DNA of 64,000 bases, from positions 1-64,000 of the forward strand of contig NZ_JAHCAQ010000001.1 in the NCBI RefSeq assembly GCF_019634845.1. The letters are read 5' to 3'. Source of the stretch: Dokdonella sp. Its GTDB lineage: Bacteria > Pseudomonadota > Gammaproteobacteria > Xanthomonadales > Rhodanobacteraceae. This document shows, piece after piece, positions 1 to 8,782 of the stretch; within the stretch, counting starts at the first letter, position 1; every line of letters begins with the position of its first letter. Both the position numbers and the translations under genes were made by a program. Under the pieces are notes generated by a model. It saw only the letters and a program-made list of their open reading frames with translations. It ran no database searches and was not told the DNA's origin.

Positions 1-1461
1 TGGTTGACCGACCTCGCGCGTGGTGTCAGACGGCTGGAAGCAACGCGGCAACGTCGCGATCGCCTCGGAAAAATGCCCACGCAAGGTCGCTGGCAGCACC
101 ACACGGTCGGCGATGAGGTAGTCGATCCACGGCGCGCCCGAGCTGCCCGGATAGGCAAACCAGGCGACCTGCAGCGGTGCGGGCCGCAGCGCCAGCGTGT
201 GGGCCACGCTGCCGCCGCCGTAGCCACGCAGGTCGATCAGCACATCGAGGTCGTGCGCGCGGATCGACTGTGCGAGTGCGAGCGGACCGGCGCCGTCGCA
301 TTGGTGCAGGCGCGTCGCCGCGCGCAGGCGGGCGCGGATCGGGCCGGCATCATCGGCGCTGGTGGCGAACAGATGCAGGTCGACCGCGTGTTCGCGCAGC
401 GCCTCGATCGCGGCCACGCAGAGCAGTCCGGTCGGGTGGTCGCCAAAGCCGTTGGATACGAGGCCGACGCGCAGCGCGGTGTCGCGCGCGCGCACCGGCG
501 GTGGCGCCAGTTGCGCGCGCAGTGGCGCCATCCGCGCGGCGATGTCGCGCGCGGCATTGCGTGCGCATTGCAGTTGCTCGGCGGCACTGGCCGGTTCGGC
601 GAGAAAGCCGAACGGTGCAATGCCGCCGACCCCGGCTGCCACGCGTTCGCGCACGGCCTGCGACAGCGCATCGAGGTCGCGCCAATCGCACAGCTGCCGG
701 CGCAGGAACACGAGCTGGCCGAGTGCCGGGTGCAGCATCGGATCGAGCTGCAGCGCGTGCGCCTGCGCGTCGGCAGCCAGCGCCAGTTGCTTGCGTTGCT
801 CGGCGATGAGGCCGAGCTCGTAGGGAAAGCGCGCATCGTGCGGCGCGAGCTGGCGACCTTGCGCATAGGCATTGAGCGCGCCGTCGGCATCGCCGCGGGC
901 GGCGCGCAGTTGGCCCAGCAGCAGCAGCGCATCGGGATGCCCCGGTGCCAGCGCGCGCGCCCGCTCGAGTGCGGCTGCGGCGGCATCGACCTCGCCCAGT
1001 TCCAGGCGCAGGGCGGCGAGGTTGAGCCAGGCGCCCACATGGGCGGGCGCGAGCTGGGTGACGCGCGTGTAGGCAGCGACGGCGCCGGCGGGATCGCCGG
1101 CCGCGCGACAGGCATTGCCGAGGCCGTTGAGCGCCGCTGCCTGCGTGGGTTCGATCGCGAGCGCGCGGCGGAAGGCGGCCGCTGCGGCGCCTGCATTGCC
1201 GCTGGCCAGTTCGATGCTGCCGAGGTTGCACAGGATCGGCACGTCGCCCGGCGCGCGTGCCTGCGCGGCCAGGATCGCCGTGCGCGCGGCGTCGAGCTGG
1301 CCGCTCTGCAGCAGGGCCAGTGCCTGCAGGCGCAGCGGCTCGGCGGCCTGTGGATGGTGCTCGTGCAGCCGCGCGCTGCGCTGCGCTGCCGCGGCGAACT
1401 CGCCGCGCTCGAGCAGCCCGGCGATCGCGGCGAGCTCGACGACCGGCACGATCGCGTTCAC
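1..1461 (-). CDS. TPR-containing O-GlcNAc transferase-like (SPINDLY/GT41) protein, 3' end cut by window edge
   Basis: Translation of the minus strand from a GTG at 1461 stays open to base 1 (487 codons, no stop), so the C-terminus lies outside the window. Residues 1 to about 230 are Ala/Leu-rich tetratricopeptide repeats with the typical spacing (ALAIEPTQAAALNGLGNACR, then VTQLAPAHVGAWLNLAALRL). From about residue 330 the sequence resembles the SPINDLY/OGT catalytic half: a strand LRVGLVSNGFGDHPTG, then DVLIDLRGYGGGS, then PAPLQVAWFAYPGSSGAPWI and DYLIADRVVLP. GT41 enzymes transfer GlcNAc or other sugars to Ser/Thr of proteins; the acceptor here is unknown. No ATG is available between the upstream in-frame stop and the repeats, so GTG 1461 (or GTG 1449) is the likely start. 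The family assignment is firm; activity cannot be judged because the nucleotide-sugar-binding C-terminus is missing. Confidence 0.85.
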   Translation of the reverse strand, partial: MNAIVPVVELAAIAGLLERGEFAAAAQRSARLHEHHPQAAEPLRLQALALLQSGQLDAARTAILAAQARAPGDVPILCNLGSIELASGNAGAAAAAFRRALAIEPTQAAALNGLGNACRAAGDPAGAVAAYTRVTQLAPAHVGAWLNLAALRLELGEVDAAAAALERARALAPGHPDALLLLGQLRAARGDADGALNAYAQGRQLAPHDARFPYELGLIAEQRKQLALAADAQAHALQLDPMLHPALGQLVFLRRQLCDWRDLDALSQAVRERVAAGVGGIAPFGFLAEPASAAEQLQCARNAARDIAARMAPLRAQLAPPPVRARDTALRVGLVSNGFGDHPTGLLCVAAIEALREHAVDLHLFATSADDAGPIRARLRAATRLHQCDGAGPLALAQSIRAHDLDVLIDLRGYGGGSVAHTLALRPAPLQVAWFAYPGSSGAPWIDYLIADRVVLPATLRGHFSEAIATLPRCFQPSDTTREVGQP

Positions 1462-1768
1462 GGGTCGGCGCGGCCGCCGGCGCGCGCGGTGTGGCTGAAG
1501 TCGATTCGCATCACGAATGGGTCCCGCAACGGTGACTTGGAAGTGCAGTTATACCGATGGATGCCATGCTCGGTCCCCACGTGCCGCAAACGACTGTATT
1601 TCCATGAGCCGACTGCATGGCGCCATTGCGCGATCGATCCGCGCATCCCTAGACTCGGCAGCTTGGGGCGCGCCACCGCGGCCAGCCACCGACGACGGGC
1701 GCTGCGCAACCGGCCAGCGGTCCGTCGACAGGCTTGCTTCTTGTGCGTCCGCCATTGGTGATCCGTCC
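1462..1768. other. Divergent intergenic region between the OGT-like gene and the cytochrome gene
   Basis: This 307-base stretch separates divergently read genes. It is less GC-rich than its surroundings around 1520-1610 and holds a TATAAC hexamer on the minus strand (1553 to 1548), a plausible -10 for the OGT-like gene. I see no convincing open reading frame: an 83-codon minus-strand frame that stops at 1458 has no recognisable composition or start signal. No clear Shine-Dalgarno precedes the ATG at 1769. Confidence 0.5.
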
Positions 1769-3721
1769 ATGACCATGACCCGCCTCCTTCGCCTCGCCCC
1801 GCTGCTGCTGGCCTGCCTGGCCCAACTCGCGGCGGCGACCGACCTCGCGCCGAACGACTGGTTGCATCTGTCCGAGCGCCTGAGCGGTGGTCGCAGCGTG
1901 GATTTCACGCCGCATGGCACGCAACCGGGCCTGGTCTATCCGCTGCAGAGCTCCGATGATTGCAGTGCCTGTCATGGCGCCGACAGTACCTCGCCGACCG
2001 ATCCGACGCTCAAGTACCGCCCGCACGCGGCGTGGGCCGGCTCGATGATGGCCAACGCGATGCGCGATCCGCTGTTTCTCGCCGCGCTCGACGTCGCCAA
2101 CCACGACGTGCCGGGCGTGGGCGATTTCTGCCTGCGTTGCCATACCTCCAACGGCTGGTACGCGGGGCATGTGGTCAAGCAGGGCTTTGGCCTGCCCGCC
2201 AACGACGTGACGCTCGGGGCCGCGGCCTGCCTGCTCGAAGGCAGTTACGACGCCCCCGATGGCTACAGCGATTACAGCGGCCTGAGCTGCCACTTCTGCC
2301 ACCGCAACATGGCGCAGGGACCAGGCGGCGCGCCAATGCCCGGCAACGGTGCGGCCTGGCTCGACGACAGTGATTGCGGCGGTGCGGGCGAGCCGTGCCG
2401 GCGCGGACCGTATACCTACACCGGCGTGACACCGCCGCATCCATGGCAGTACTCGCCGCTGCACACCCAGAGCGCGATGTGCGGCCAGTGCCACGATGTC
2501 ACCTCGCCCGACACCGGCAGCGGGCCGCTCAAGACGCTCAAGCTCGCCGACGGCACCGATACCGGCGTGCCGTTCCCGATCGAGCGCACCTTCAGCGAAT
2601 GGCAGCGCAGCAGTTACGCGGGCGGTGGCCAGGCGCAGACCTGCCAGGGCTGCCACATGCCGATGAGCGAGGATCCTAACGCCAGCGCCTGTGGCAATCC
2701 GGGTTATCCGAACCGTTCGGGCACGCTGGCCGTGCACGCCTTCGCCGGTGGCAATACCTGGATTCCGGCTGTGCTCAAGGGCGAATACGACGACACCGAA
2801 GGGATCCCTGGCTCGTGGAATGGTCTCCAGCGCGGCAATTCCTTCGACCAGACCGTCGAGTGGGCGCGGCAGATGCTGCAGTCGGCGGCGACCCTGCAGG
2901 CCACGATCACGAGCCTGGTTGCGCCGGGATCGGGGAGTCCGGGCTCGATCGGGCTGCAGGTCAAGGTCACCAACCGCAGCGGCCACAAGTTTCCGAGCGG
3001 CTACAGCGAGGGTCGGCGCGCCTGGCTCAACGTGCGCGTCCACGACCGCTACGGCAACCTTCTCGTCGAGAGCGCGGCCTATGACGGCGCGACGGCAGTG
3101 CTGACCCATGATGCTCAGGCCCGCGTGTACGAGGTGCTGCAGGGCATCTGGAACTACAAGGGCGGTGGCAACTGCGACACGACCGACCTCGGCAACCAGC
3201 CCATGTTCCATTTCGCGCTGAGTGATTGCATCGCCAAAGACAACCGCATCCCGCCGTTGGGGTTCACCCCGGCCACCGCGGCCGACCCGCAGGGCTACGA
3301 GGTGCGTCCGGTCGCGGCGAGCTATCCCGAGACCACGCCGGGCTCGGGCGTGCTCGTCAACCACGACCTTGTGCCGTACAGCTTCGTCCTGCCGGCCGGC
3401 GCGATGGGTCCGTTCACGGTGCAGGCGCGGCTCTACTACCAGACCTCGAGCCGCGACTACATCGAGTTCCTGCGCCGCGAGGCCCAGGTCAACGCGTTCG
3501 AGGGCGAGAACCAGATGTGCGCGGACGGTCCCGGTCGGCCCTACGTGGTCGGTCCCAAGGACCGCACGCGCGGCGAGTACCTGTACCAGTTGTGGAACAA
3601 CGCCGGCAACGATGCGCAGCAGCCCGGCTACGGCAAGTCGCCGCCCGAGGCGATCGCCTTCGACAGTGCGATCAGTGACAACGACCGCATCTTCCGCGAC
3701 GGCTTCGACGGCGGCGCCTGA
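1769..3721 (+). CDS. Exported pentaheme c-type cytochrome with C-terminal GFDGG tail
   Basis: The product has 650 aa. The N-terminus (MTMTRLLRLAPLLLACLAQL) is a signal peptide ending in an A-A-A-T region. Five CXXCH heme-attachment motifs occur at about residues 65 (CSACH), 121 (CLRCH), 174 (CHFCH), 238 (CGQCH) and 292 (CQGCH), roughly 55 residues apart. Beyond residue 300 there is no heme motif; the C-terminal half looks beta-rich (KVTNRSGHKFPSGYSEGRRA) and may be a separate domain. It is presumably a periplasmic or surface multiheme electron carrier; multiheme cytochromes with a similar N-terminal layout belong to the c554-like superfamily, but I cannot assign a donor or acceptor. The protein ends RIFRDGFDGGA, the motif shared with other exported proteins here. 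The reading frame extends upstream to 1517, but the signal peptide places the start at ATG 1769 (or 1775). Confidence 0.88.
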   Translation: MTMTRLLRLAPLLLACLAQLAAATDLAPNDWLHLSERLSGGRSVDFTPHGTQPGLVYPLQSSDDCSACHGADSTSPTDPTLKYRPHAAWAGSMMANAMRDPLFLAALDVANHDVPGVGDFCLRCHTSNGWYAGHVVKQGFGLPANDVTLGAAACLLEGSYDAPDGYSDYSGLSCHFCHRNMAQGPGGAPMPGNGAAWLDDSDCGGAGEPCRRGPYTYTGVTPPHPWQYSPLHTQSAMCGQCHDVTSPDTGSGPLKTLKLADGTDTGVPFPIERTFSEWQRSSYAGGGQAQTCQGCHMPMSEDPNASACGNPGYPNRSGTLAVHAFAGGNTWIPAVLKGEYDDTEGIPGSWNGLQRGNSFDQTVEWARQMLQSAATLQATITSLVAPGSGSPGSIGLQVKVTNRSGHKFPSGYSEGRRAWLNVRVHDRYGNLLVESAAYDGATAVLTHDAQARVYEVLQGIWNYKGGGNCDTTDLGNQPMFHFALSDCIAKDNRIPPLGFTPATAADPQGYEVRPVAASYPETTPGSGVLVNHDLVPYSFVLPAGAMGPFTVQARLYYQTSSRDYIEFLRREAQVNAFEGENQMCADGPGRPYVVGPKDRTRGEYLYQLWNNAGNDAQQPGYGKSPPEAIAFDSAISDNDRIFRDGFDGGA

Positions 3722-3926
3722 GCGACGGCCACGCCACGGCGTGGCGATGCGCGTTGGCGCAGCGCAACTACCCACGCCGGTTGCCGCGTGCTAGTTTGCT
3801 TTGCTTGTGTGTCGCCAGCCAGCGCTGCGGGCGGCGGCCACGACGGCTTGTGCGCCGGCGCATGCCTGCCTGCGGGCAGGCAACCGGCCTGCACTCCACA
3901 ACCAGACGTTCGGGGTAGTCAATCCA
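3722..3926. other. Intergenic region with a perfect hairpin between two exported-protein genes
   Basis: The 205-base spacer holds an exact inverted repeat GCCTGCC-tgcg-GGCAGGC at 3864-3881. It could fold in the transcript, but has no T-tract. It lies about 45 bases upstream of the next start codon. I see no open reading frame with coding character. Confidence 0.5.
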
Positions 3927-5924
3927 ATGAAAATGCAACTGCTTGCCGCCGCGCTCGCGGCGATTCTCCTGCCGGCCGTTGCCGACGCCGCCAAGACAGC
4001 CCAGGCCGACGAGGCGCGCGCGTCCGTCGCGGCGCCGCAACAGTTGTGGGCCGCGTGGGGCGGCACCCTGGAAGTGCGCTGGAACCGGGACCTGGCCAAG
4101 GATCTGGGCCTGACGATCTCCAAGCCCAGCGATGCCCTGCCGGGCCTGAGCCAGCGCGGGCGCGATCGGTTCAGCGTGCGCGCCAACGGCGGCATCGAGT
4201 TCCATGTCGTCGGCGGCTACTTCCGCGGCTTCGACGGCGGCAAGCTGCAGGCGGTCGGCGGCTATACGATGCGCCTGCCCAACGGCGAGATGGTCGACTA
4301 CACCGATTTCAGCCTCGTCGCCAACGCCAAGGATCCGCTGGTGCTCGACTTCGTCGGTCGCGATGGCCAGGTGTGGTTCTACGTCGACCGCATGATGTAC
4401 GAACTGCTCGACCACGACAGCGTGCTGTCGGTCGGCACGATGGACATGCGCATCGCGCCGGCGTTCGCCCAACGCATCGGCCATCCCGAAGTGGCCGACT
4501 GGCCGATCGCCGATCTGGCCATGACCACCGATGTGCAGACCCAGGGCAGCGGCGCGATGCCGCTGGCGACCTCGCCCCACTGGCATGGCACGGCAGCGCC
4601 CAATGGCGGCACCTGGCAGGCCGACCTGTTCATGAAGACGTTCAGCATGATCTACAGCCGCTGCAGTGATTGCAGCGGCAACAACGGCAGCGGCAAGGTC
4701 GTGTTCACGCCGAGCTCGACGCTGCAGAACAACGTCAATGCCGGCAGCATCGAAACCACGATTCCGGGTCAGGGCGACCGTGGCAAGAGCACCGCGCTGT
4801 GGGCGGCGAGCGTGCCGTGGTATGCGAAGTTCAGCGGCAGCAATCCGCCCTATGGCAATGACCAGCACCCGTTCCTGATCTGGAACATGTACCGCATCAA
4901 TGCCGATGGCAGCATCGAGCAGATCGGCCGTTCCGGCGTCAAGCACGCCTGGCTCACCACCAACGGCGGCTGCATGGATTCGAGCGACCATGATTCGCAC
5001 ATCCTTGGCCGCGGCTGCACCGATACCTACAGTTCGGGCAACAACGACACCAACTCCGATCTCGGGCCGCGTTCGGAAATCGTGCCGGCAGCCGGCATCT
5101 GGGGACGCTGCGGGTCGATCTACGATCCCGGTTGCGTCGGCAGCCTGACCGCCAGTCCGAACGGCAGCTGGGATCAGCGCATGGTCGTGCGCGAGAGCCA
5201 GATCAGCGCGACGCGCAACCCCGGCGCGAGCTATCTGTTCGAGTCCTGGTACATCGCGCGCGATGACATCAACCCCTACAACTCGATGGGAACCGTGGTC
5301 GGCACGCCGACCTGGGCCGGCGCGGTCTGGGCGCCAGGCAACAGCAGCGGCTACAAGCTCGGTCCGGCGATCGACCGCTGGGTCGATCCGGTCAACCCGC
5401 CGGCCAACGCGAAGAACAGCGAACTGGTCACCAGCGAGGGTCGCGTCAAGGTTGCGGTCAAGGCCACCCATATCGGCACCAACCGCTGGCGTTACGACTA
5501 CGCCGTCATGAACATCGACTTTGCGCGCGCGGTGACCTCGGGCAGCAATCCCAACATCCGCGTCCAGAGCAACCAGGGCTTCGACGCGTTCAGCGTGCCG
5601 GTGCCGACCTCGTCGCGCACCACGGTGTCTTCGGGACGCGTGGGTGAGGTCGATATCGGCTACTTCTGGCGGGCAGCGGTGACCGATGGCGTCGCCAGCT
5701 GGACCAGCAACCCGGGTGCGATCGGTGTCGGCACCGGCAGCACGCCGCCCGGTGTCGTGCCGCGCACGCTCGACTGGGGCACCATGTACTCGTTCACGCT
5801 GATCTCGACGCGCGCGCCGGTCGAAGGTACCGCCACCTTGCACGTGGCGACGGCAGGCACACCGAGCCAGTACACCGTCACCACCTTGGTGCCGGGTGCC
5901 AACGCGCTGCAGCTGGGCAAGTGA
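3927..5924 (+). CDS. Exported protein of unknown function
   Basis: I do not recognise the family. The 665-aa product starts MKMQLLAAALAAILLPAVAD, a clear signal peptide (cleavage probably after VADA); the frame is open further upstream but only this Met gives a signal sequence. The mature protein is rich in Gly, Asn, Ser and Trp, with few Lys, typical of secreted beta-rich proteins. Cysteines come in close pairs (SRCSDCSG near residue 248, NGGCMDS near 349, RGCTD near 368, GRCGSIYDPGCVG near 394), suggesting disulfide-stabilised loops in an oxidising compartment. The stretch GYFRGFDGGKLQAVGGYTMR near residues 93-112 and the very polar middle suggest a surface or extracellular role. Same-direction neighbours are the multiheme cytochrome upstream and a convergent acylase downstream. 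Unlike its neighbours it lacks the GF[DE] tail motif (it ends ALQLGK). Confidence 0.8.
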   Translation: MKMQLLAAALAAILLPAVADAAKTAQADEARASVAAPQQLWAAWGGTLEVRWNRDLAKDLGLTISKPSDALPGLSQRGRDRFSVRANGGIEFHVVGGYFRGFDGGKLQAVGGYTMRLPNGEMVDYTDFSLVANAKDPLVLDFVGRDGQVWFYVDRMMYELLDHDSVLSVGTMDMRIAPAFAQRIGHPEVADWPIADLAMTTDVQTQGSGAMPLATSPHWHGTAAPNGGTWQADLFMKTFSMIYSRCSDCSGNNGSGKVVFTPSSTLQNNVNAGSIETTIPGQGDRGKSTALWAASVPWYAKFSGSNPPYGNDQHPFLIWNMYRINADGSIEQIGRSGVKHAWLTTNGGCMDSSDHDSHILGRGCTDTYSSGNNDTNSDLGPRSEIVPAAGIWGRCGSIYDPGCVGSLTASPNGSWDQRMVVRESQISATRNPGASYLFESWYIARDDINPYNSMGTVVGTPTWAGAVWAPGNSSGYKLGPAIDRWVDPVNPPANAKNSELVTSEGRVKVAVKATHIGTNRWRYDYAVMNIDFARAVTSGSNPNIRVQSNQGFDAFSVPVPTSSRTTVSSGRVGEVDIGYFWRAAVTDGVASWTSNPGAIGVGTGSTPPGVVPRTLDWGTMYSFTLISTRAPVEGTATLHVATAGTPSQYTVTTLVPGANALQLGK

Positions 5925-6014
5925 GCGGCTGCATCTGAGCGACCATGCGCGCGGGCCATGGATGGCCCGGCGGAGGCACCGGTCGAGCGCGTGGGCGCGG
6001 ACCTGACGCCACGC

Positions 6015-8432
6015 TCAGGGCGTCAGCTCGAGCACGTGCCGCGTCGGACCGGGCAGGAACGGAGTCGGCCTGCCATGCACCCAGTCCTCGTGGCCGGCAC
6101 CGTACCACGGCGACAGCGGATGGCCGCCCTGGCCACCCGGCATCATGAAATAGCCGTGCGCCTCGTCGCCGGGCATGACCGCGAACCGCTCCGAAGCGCC
6201 GAAGTCGGGCGCCTGCACGCGCGGCATGTTGGCATCGCCCGGCAGCGGCTCATGCGGCATGTCGAGCCAACGCGCGATGAAGGCCGGCAGCACGCGCGAG
6301 ATCGGATGGTCGATGCGCGCCGTGTTGCGCTCGCCCCAGTTGCTGGCCGCGATCCCGCCCGGTTGGCGTGCCAGTTCGGCGCCGACCTGGTCGCCCGCAG
6401 CGAGCAGGACGGCGTCCCAGTCCGCTGCCGATGACGGCAGCAGGTGTGGCGGTCGCTCGTGCAGCAAGGTCCAGGCGAGGTATTCGCCCTGTGGCAGGCG
6501 TGGCGCGGCGAAGTCGGCAAAGCGTGCGCGGGCTGGCGCATACCAGGCATCGAGCAGGCGCTCGATCACCGCGTTGCGCCAGGCGCGCACGAGGCGGTAG
6601 GCCACCGATGCCGTGTCGGCGCGGCCGTCCCAGTCGCCGAGCGCGCGGCGCATCGAGTCGCGCAGCGGCGTGGTGGGCGCCGCGGCGAGCGTGACCTGCA
6701 GCAGGTCCTTCCAGCGCTCGAGAAACAGCGCGCGGTCGTCGAGCTGGATTGCGAGCAGGTCACGCGGCGCAAAGCGTTCGCGCGCGCGCAGGTCGTCGCG
6801 GATCTGGCCGGCGCGCGCCCCGAGGTCGTAGCCGGCATCGCCGAGCACGGCGAGTTCGGGCGCGGCGACGATGCGCTGGTTGGCGGTCCAGATGCGGTCG
6901 TCGGCCGGATCGCGCAGCACCGGATAATCGTGCCCGGCAAGCCAGCCGTCCCAACCGGTGTCCGCTTGCGACCAGTCCGCCGGCAGTTGCGGGTCGTAGC
7001 CACCGCGCCGCTGCGGGATGCGGCCGGCGATCGTCCACGCGATGTGCCCGTCGCGATCGCCGACCAGCAGGTTCTGGGCCGGCATGCCACTGTCGTGCGC
7101 AATCGCCAGCGCCGCATCGAGCGAGCGCGCCGTCTCCATGCGGCCGATGCCGACATCGATGCCGCCGGGCTGCTGTGCGCTCCAGGCCAGTGCCAGCGGC
7201 GTGCCATCGACGTCCGTGGCCAGGATCGGGCCCCAGTGCGTCTCCTCCACGCGCAGGTGTTCGTCGCTCGAGCGCGCCACCTTGATCACTTCGTCGTGCA
7301 CGCGCAGCGCTTGCCAGCCGGTTGCGGTGCGGTAGCGGCCCGCATCCGCCGGATCGCGCTGCACGCGCACCCAGTCGACGGCGTCGATCTCGCTGTTGGT
7401 GAAGCCCCAGGCGATCGTGCCATTGCTGCCGACCACGATCGCGGGCGCGCCGGGCAAGGTCGCGCCGTTGGCGTCGATCATCAGCGCAGGATTGGCCGGA
7501 TCGGGGTAGCTGAGCCGCGCGCGGAACCAGATGTTGGGCACGCGCAGGCTGAGGTGCATGTCGTTGGCGACGAGCGCGCCAGCGCCGGTCAGGCTGCCCG
7601 CGACCGCAAAGCTGTTGCTGCCTGGCACCAGCTCACCGACCGGATCGTGGCCGTCCGCGACCAGCGCGGCGACCGTGGCGCCCGTCGTGGTCGGTGGCGG
7701 TGTCGCTGGCAAGGCGTGCAAATCGAACTGCGCCTCGGTCGGCACGGGTGGACGCGCCAGTGCCGCGCCGGTCAGCGGCGCGTCCCAGGGACCGCCGGTG
7801 GCGGTCAGGAACGCATAGGCCGCCGCGGGCAGGCTCGCATGCAATTGCGCCAGCGCGAGCTCGCGCCTGTTCTGCGCATCGTTGAGCGTGAAAGCCATCG
7901 CCGCGACCACCAGCAAGGTGTCCTCGCTGCGCCACGGCGAGGGCGTGGCGCGCAGCAGGAAGTACTCGAACGGGCGTGCCGACAGATCGGCCAGGCCGGC
8001 GTTGACGCCATCGCGATAGGCCTCGATGAGTGCGCGCTGCTGCACTGGCAGCGCGGCGAACGCCGCCTGCAGGCGCGCGCGCATGCGGTGCGCGCGAGCG
8101 CGACGATCGGCCGGCAGCGCCAGCGGACCGAACAGTTCGGCCAACTCACCGGCAGCGCTGCGCCGCGCCAGGTCCATGCCGAACCAGCGTTCCTGGGCGT
8201 GCACGTAGCCCAGTGCCCATGCCGCATCGGGGCGACTGCCGGCGCGGATCGTGACCGTGCCCAGTGCATCGCGCTCCACGCGCACGGCCGCGGCGACGCC
8301 GCTGCCACTGCGCAGACCGTCGGCGCGCGGCAGGCTGGCGCGCAGTGCAAGCCACGCAGCGGCGAGCGCGGCGAGCGCCACGAGCAGGAGGAAAATTGCG
8401 CTGCGGCGCAGCGTGGTCTGGATCGAAGCCAT
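6015..8432 (-). CDS. Penicillin acylase family Ntn-hydrolase, membrane-anchored or exported
   Basis: This 805-aa product of the penicillin/acyl-homoserine-lactone acylase family is made as one chain and normally cut into alpha and beta chains. An N-terminal hydrophobic helix (residues 12-33) is a signal anchor for periplasmic delivery. Family motifs: RDALGTVTIRAGS and ALGYVHAQERWFGMDLARR in the alpha chain, then the autocleavage junction PG|SNSFAVAG, with Ser272 as the presumed N-terminal nucleophile of the beta chain, followed by NDMHLSLRVPNIWF and VVGSNGTIAWGFTNSEID. Length is normal for the family. Substrates range from beta-lactam side chains to quorum-sensing lactones and other amides; the sequence does not decide. 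Start: the Met just ahead of the hydrophobic segment; the frame is open to 8660 but upstream residues are Arg-rich and unlike the family. It is convergent with the upstream exported gene and divergent from the GEVED gene. Confidence 0.88.
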   Translation of the reverse strand: MASIQTTLRRSAIFLLLVALAALAAAWLALRASLPRADGLRSGSGVAAAVRVERDALGTVTIRAGSRPDAAWALGYVHAQERWFGMDLARRSAAGELAELFGPLALPADRRARAHRMRARLQAAFAALPVQQRALIEAYRDGVNAGLADLSARPFEYFLLRATPSPWRSEDTLLVVAAMAFTLNDAQNRRELALAQLHASLPAAAYAFLTATGGPWDAPLTGAALARPPVPTEAQFDLHALPATPPPTTTGATVAALVADGHDPVGELVPGSNSFAVAGSLTGAGALVANDMHLSLRVPNIWFRARLSYPDPANPALMIDANGATLPGAPAIVVGSNGTIAWGFTNSEIDAVDWVRVQRDPADAGRYRTATGWQALRVHDEVIKVARSSDEHLRVEETHWGPILATDVDGTPLALAWSAQQPGGIDVGIGRMETARSLDAALAIAHDSGMPAQNLLVGDRDGHIAWTIAGRIPQRRGGYDPQLPADWSQADTGWDGWLAGHDYPVLRDPADDRIWTANQRIVAAPELAVLGDAGYDLGARAGQIRDDLRARERFAPRDLLAIQLDDRALFLERWKDLLQVTLAAAPTTPLRDSMRRALGDWDGRADTASVAYRLVRAWRNAVIERLLDAWYAPARARFADFAAPRLPQGEYLAWTLLHERPPHLLPSSAADWDAVLLAAGDQVGAELARQPGGIAASNWGERNTARIDHPISRVLPAFIARWLDMPHEPLPGDANMPRVQAPDFGASERFAVMPGDEAHGYFMMPGGQGGHPLSPWYGAGHEDWVHGRPTPFLPGPTRHVLELTP

Positions 8433-8782
8433 GATGGAAACCGGTTGGCGCGCGCAGTTGCAGGCATACCCGAGCCAGAGGCAGCGACGATGGCGCGGGC
8501 GCGAGGCACTGCCCGCACGTCGGCTGCGCGACGCACGGTGTTGCCGCGCAACACTCCGTGCAAGCTGAACGCGGGTTGTATGGTTGGCGTGAACCCGACT
8601 ATAGTACCCGGACGGAGTCGGGAGTCTTTGCTGCAAGCGCTGGGGCTTTGCCGCACACACCGTAACGGGTCGTTTTGATTGGCGCAGGTCGTGACGTCAG
8701 TGGATCACCGTTGAGCCAGTGACCAATCCGTACGCGCCTTCAGTCGACCATTCACTTGGCAGACGACTGGGGAGTGTTCCCG
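8433..8782. other. Divergent 350-base intergenic region with a probable promoter and long leader
   Basis: The region separates the acylase gene (minus) from the large GEVED gene (plus). It contains the self-complementary ACTATAGT at 8598-8605, which gives a TATAGT hexamer on both strands. About 170 bases of untranslated leader would precede the plus-strand start. I see no open reading frame with coding character. Confidence 0.45.
8576..8605 (+). promoter_or_regulatory. Candidate sigma-70 promoter for the large GEVED gene
   Basis: TTGTAT (8576-8581) and TATAGT (8600-8605) are separated by 18 bases. Transcription would start near 8612, leaving a leader of about 170 bases. GGGGAG about 8 bases ahead of ATG 8783 is a good ribosome-binding site. 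Confidence 0.4.

Noticed and set aside
4-1761. 585-codon open frame on the plus strand opposite the OGT-like gene
   Set aside because: The translation is Arg/Gln/Gly/Ala-rich without family features, while the minus strand encodes clear TPR and GT41 segments.
1649-3775. 708-codon frame on the minus strand opposite the cytochrome gene
   Set aside because: It is a GC-driven antisense shadow; the plus strand has a signal peptide and five CXXCH motifs.
3768-5843. 691-codon frame on the minus strand opposite the unknown exported gene
   Set aside because: Its composition (Ala/Arg/His/Gly-rich, many Asp-His pairs) is typical of antisense frames here; the plus-strand product has a signal peptide.
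6444-8678. 744-codon plus-strand frame opposite the acylase
   Set aside because: Antisense shadow; the minus strand has the full penicillin acylase motif set.
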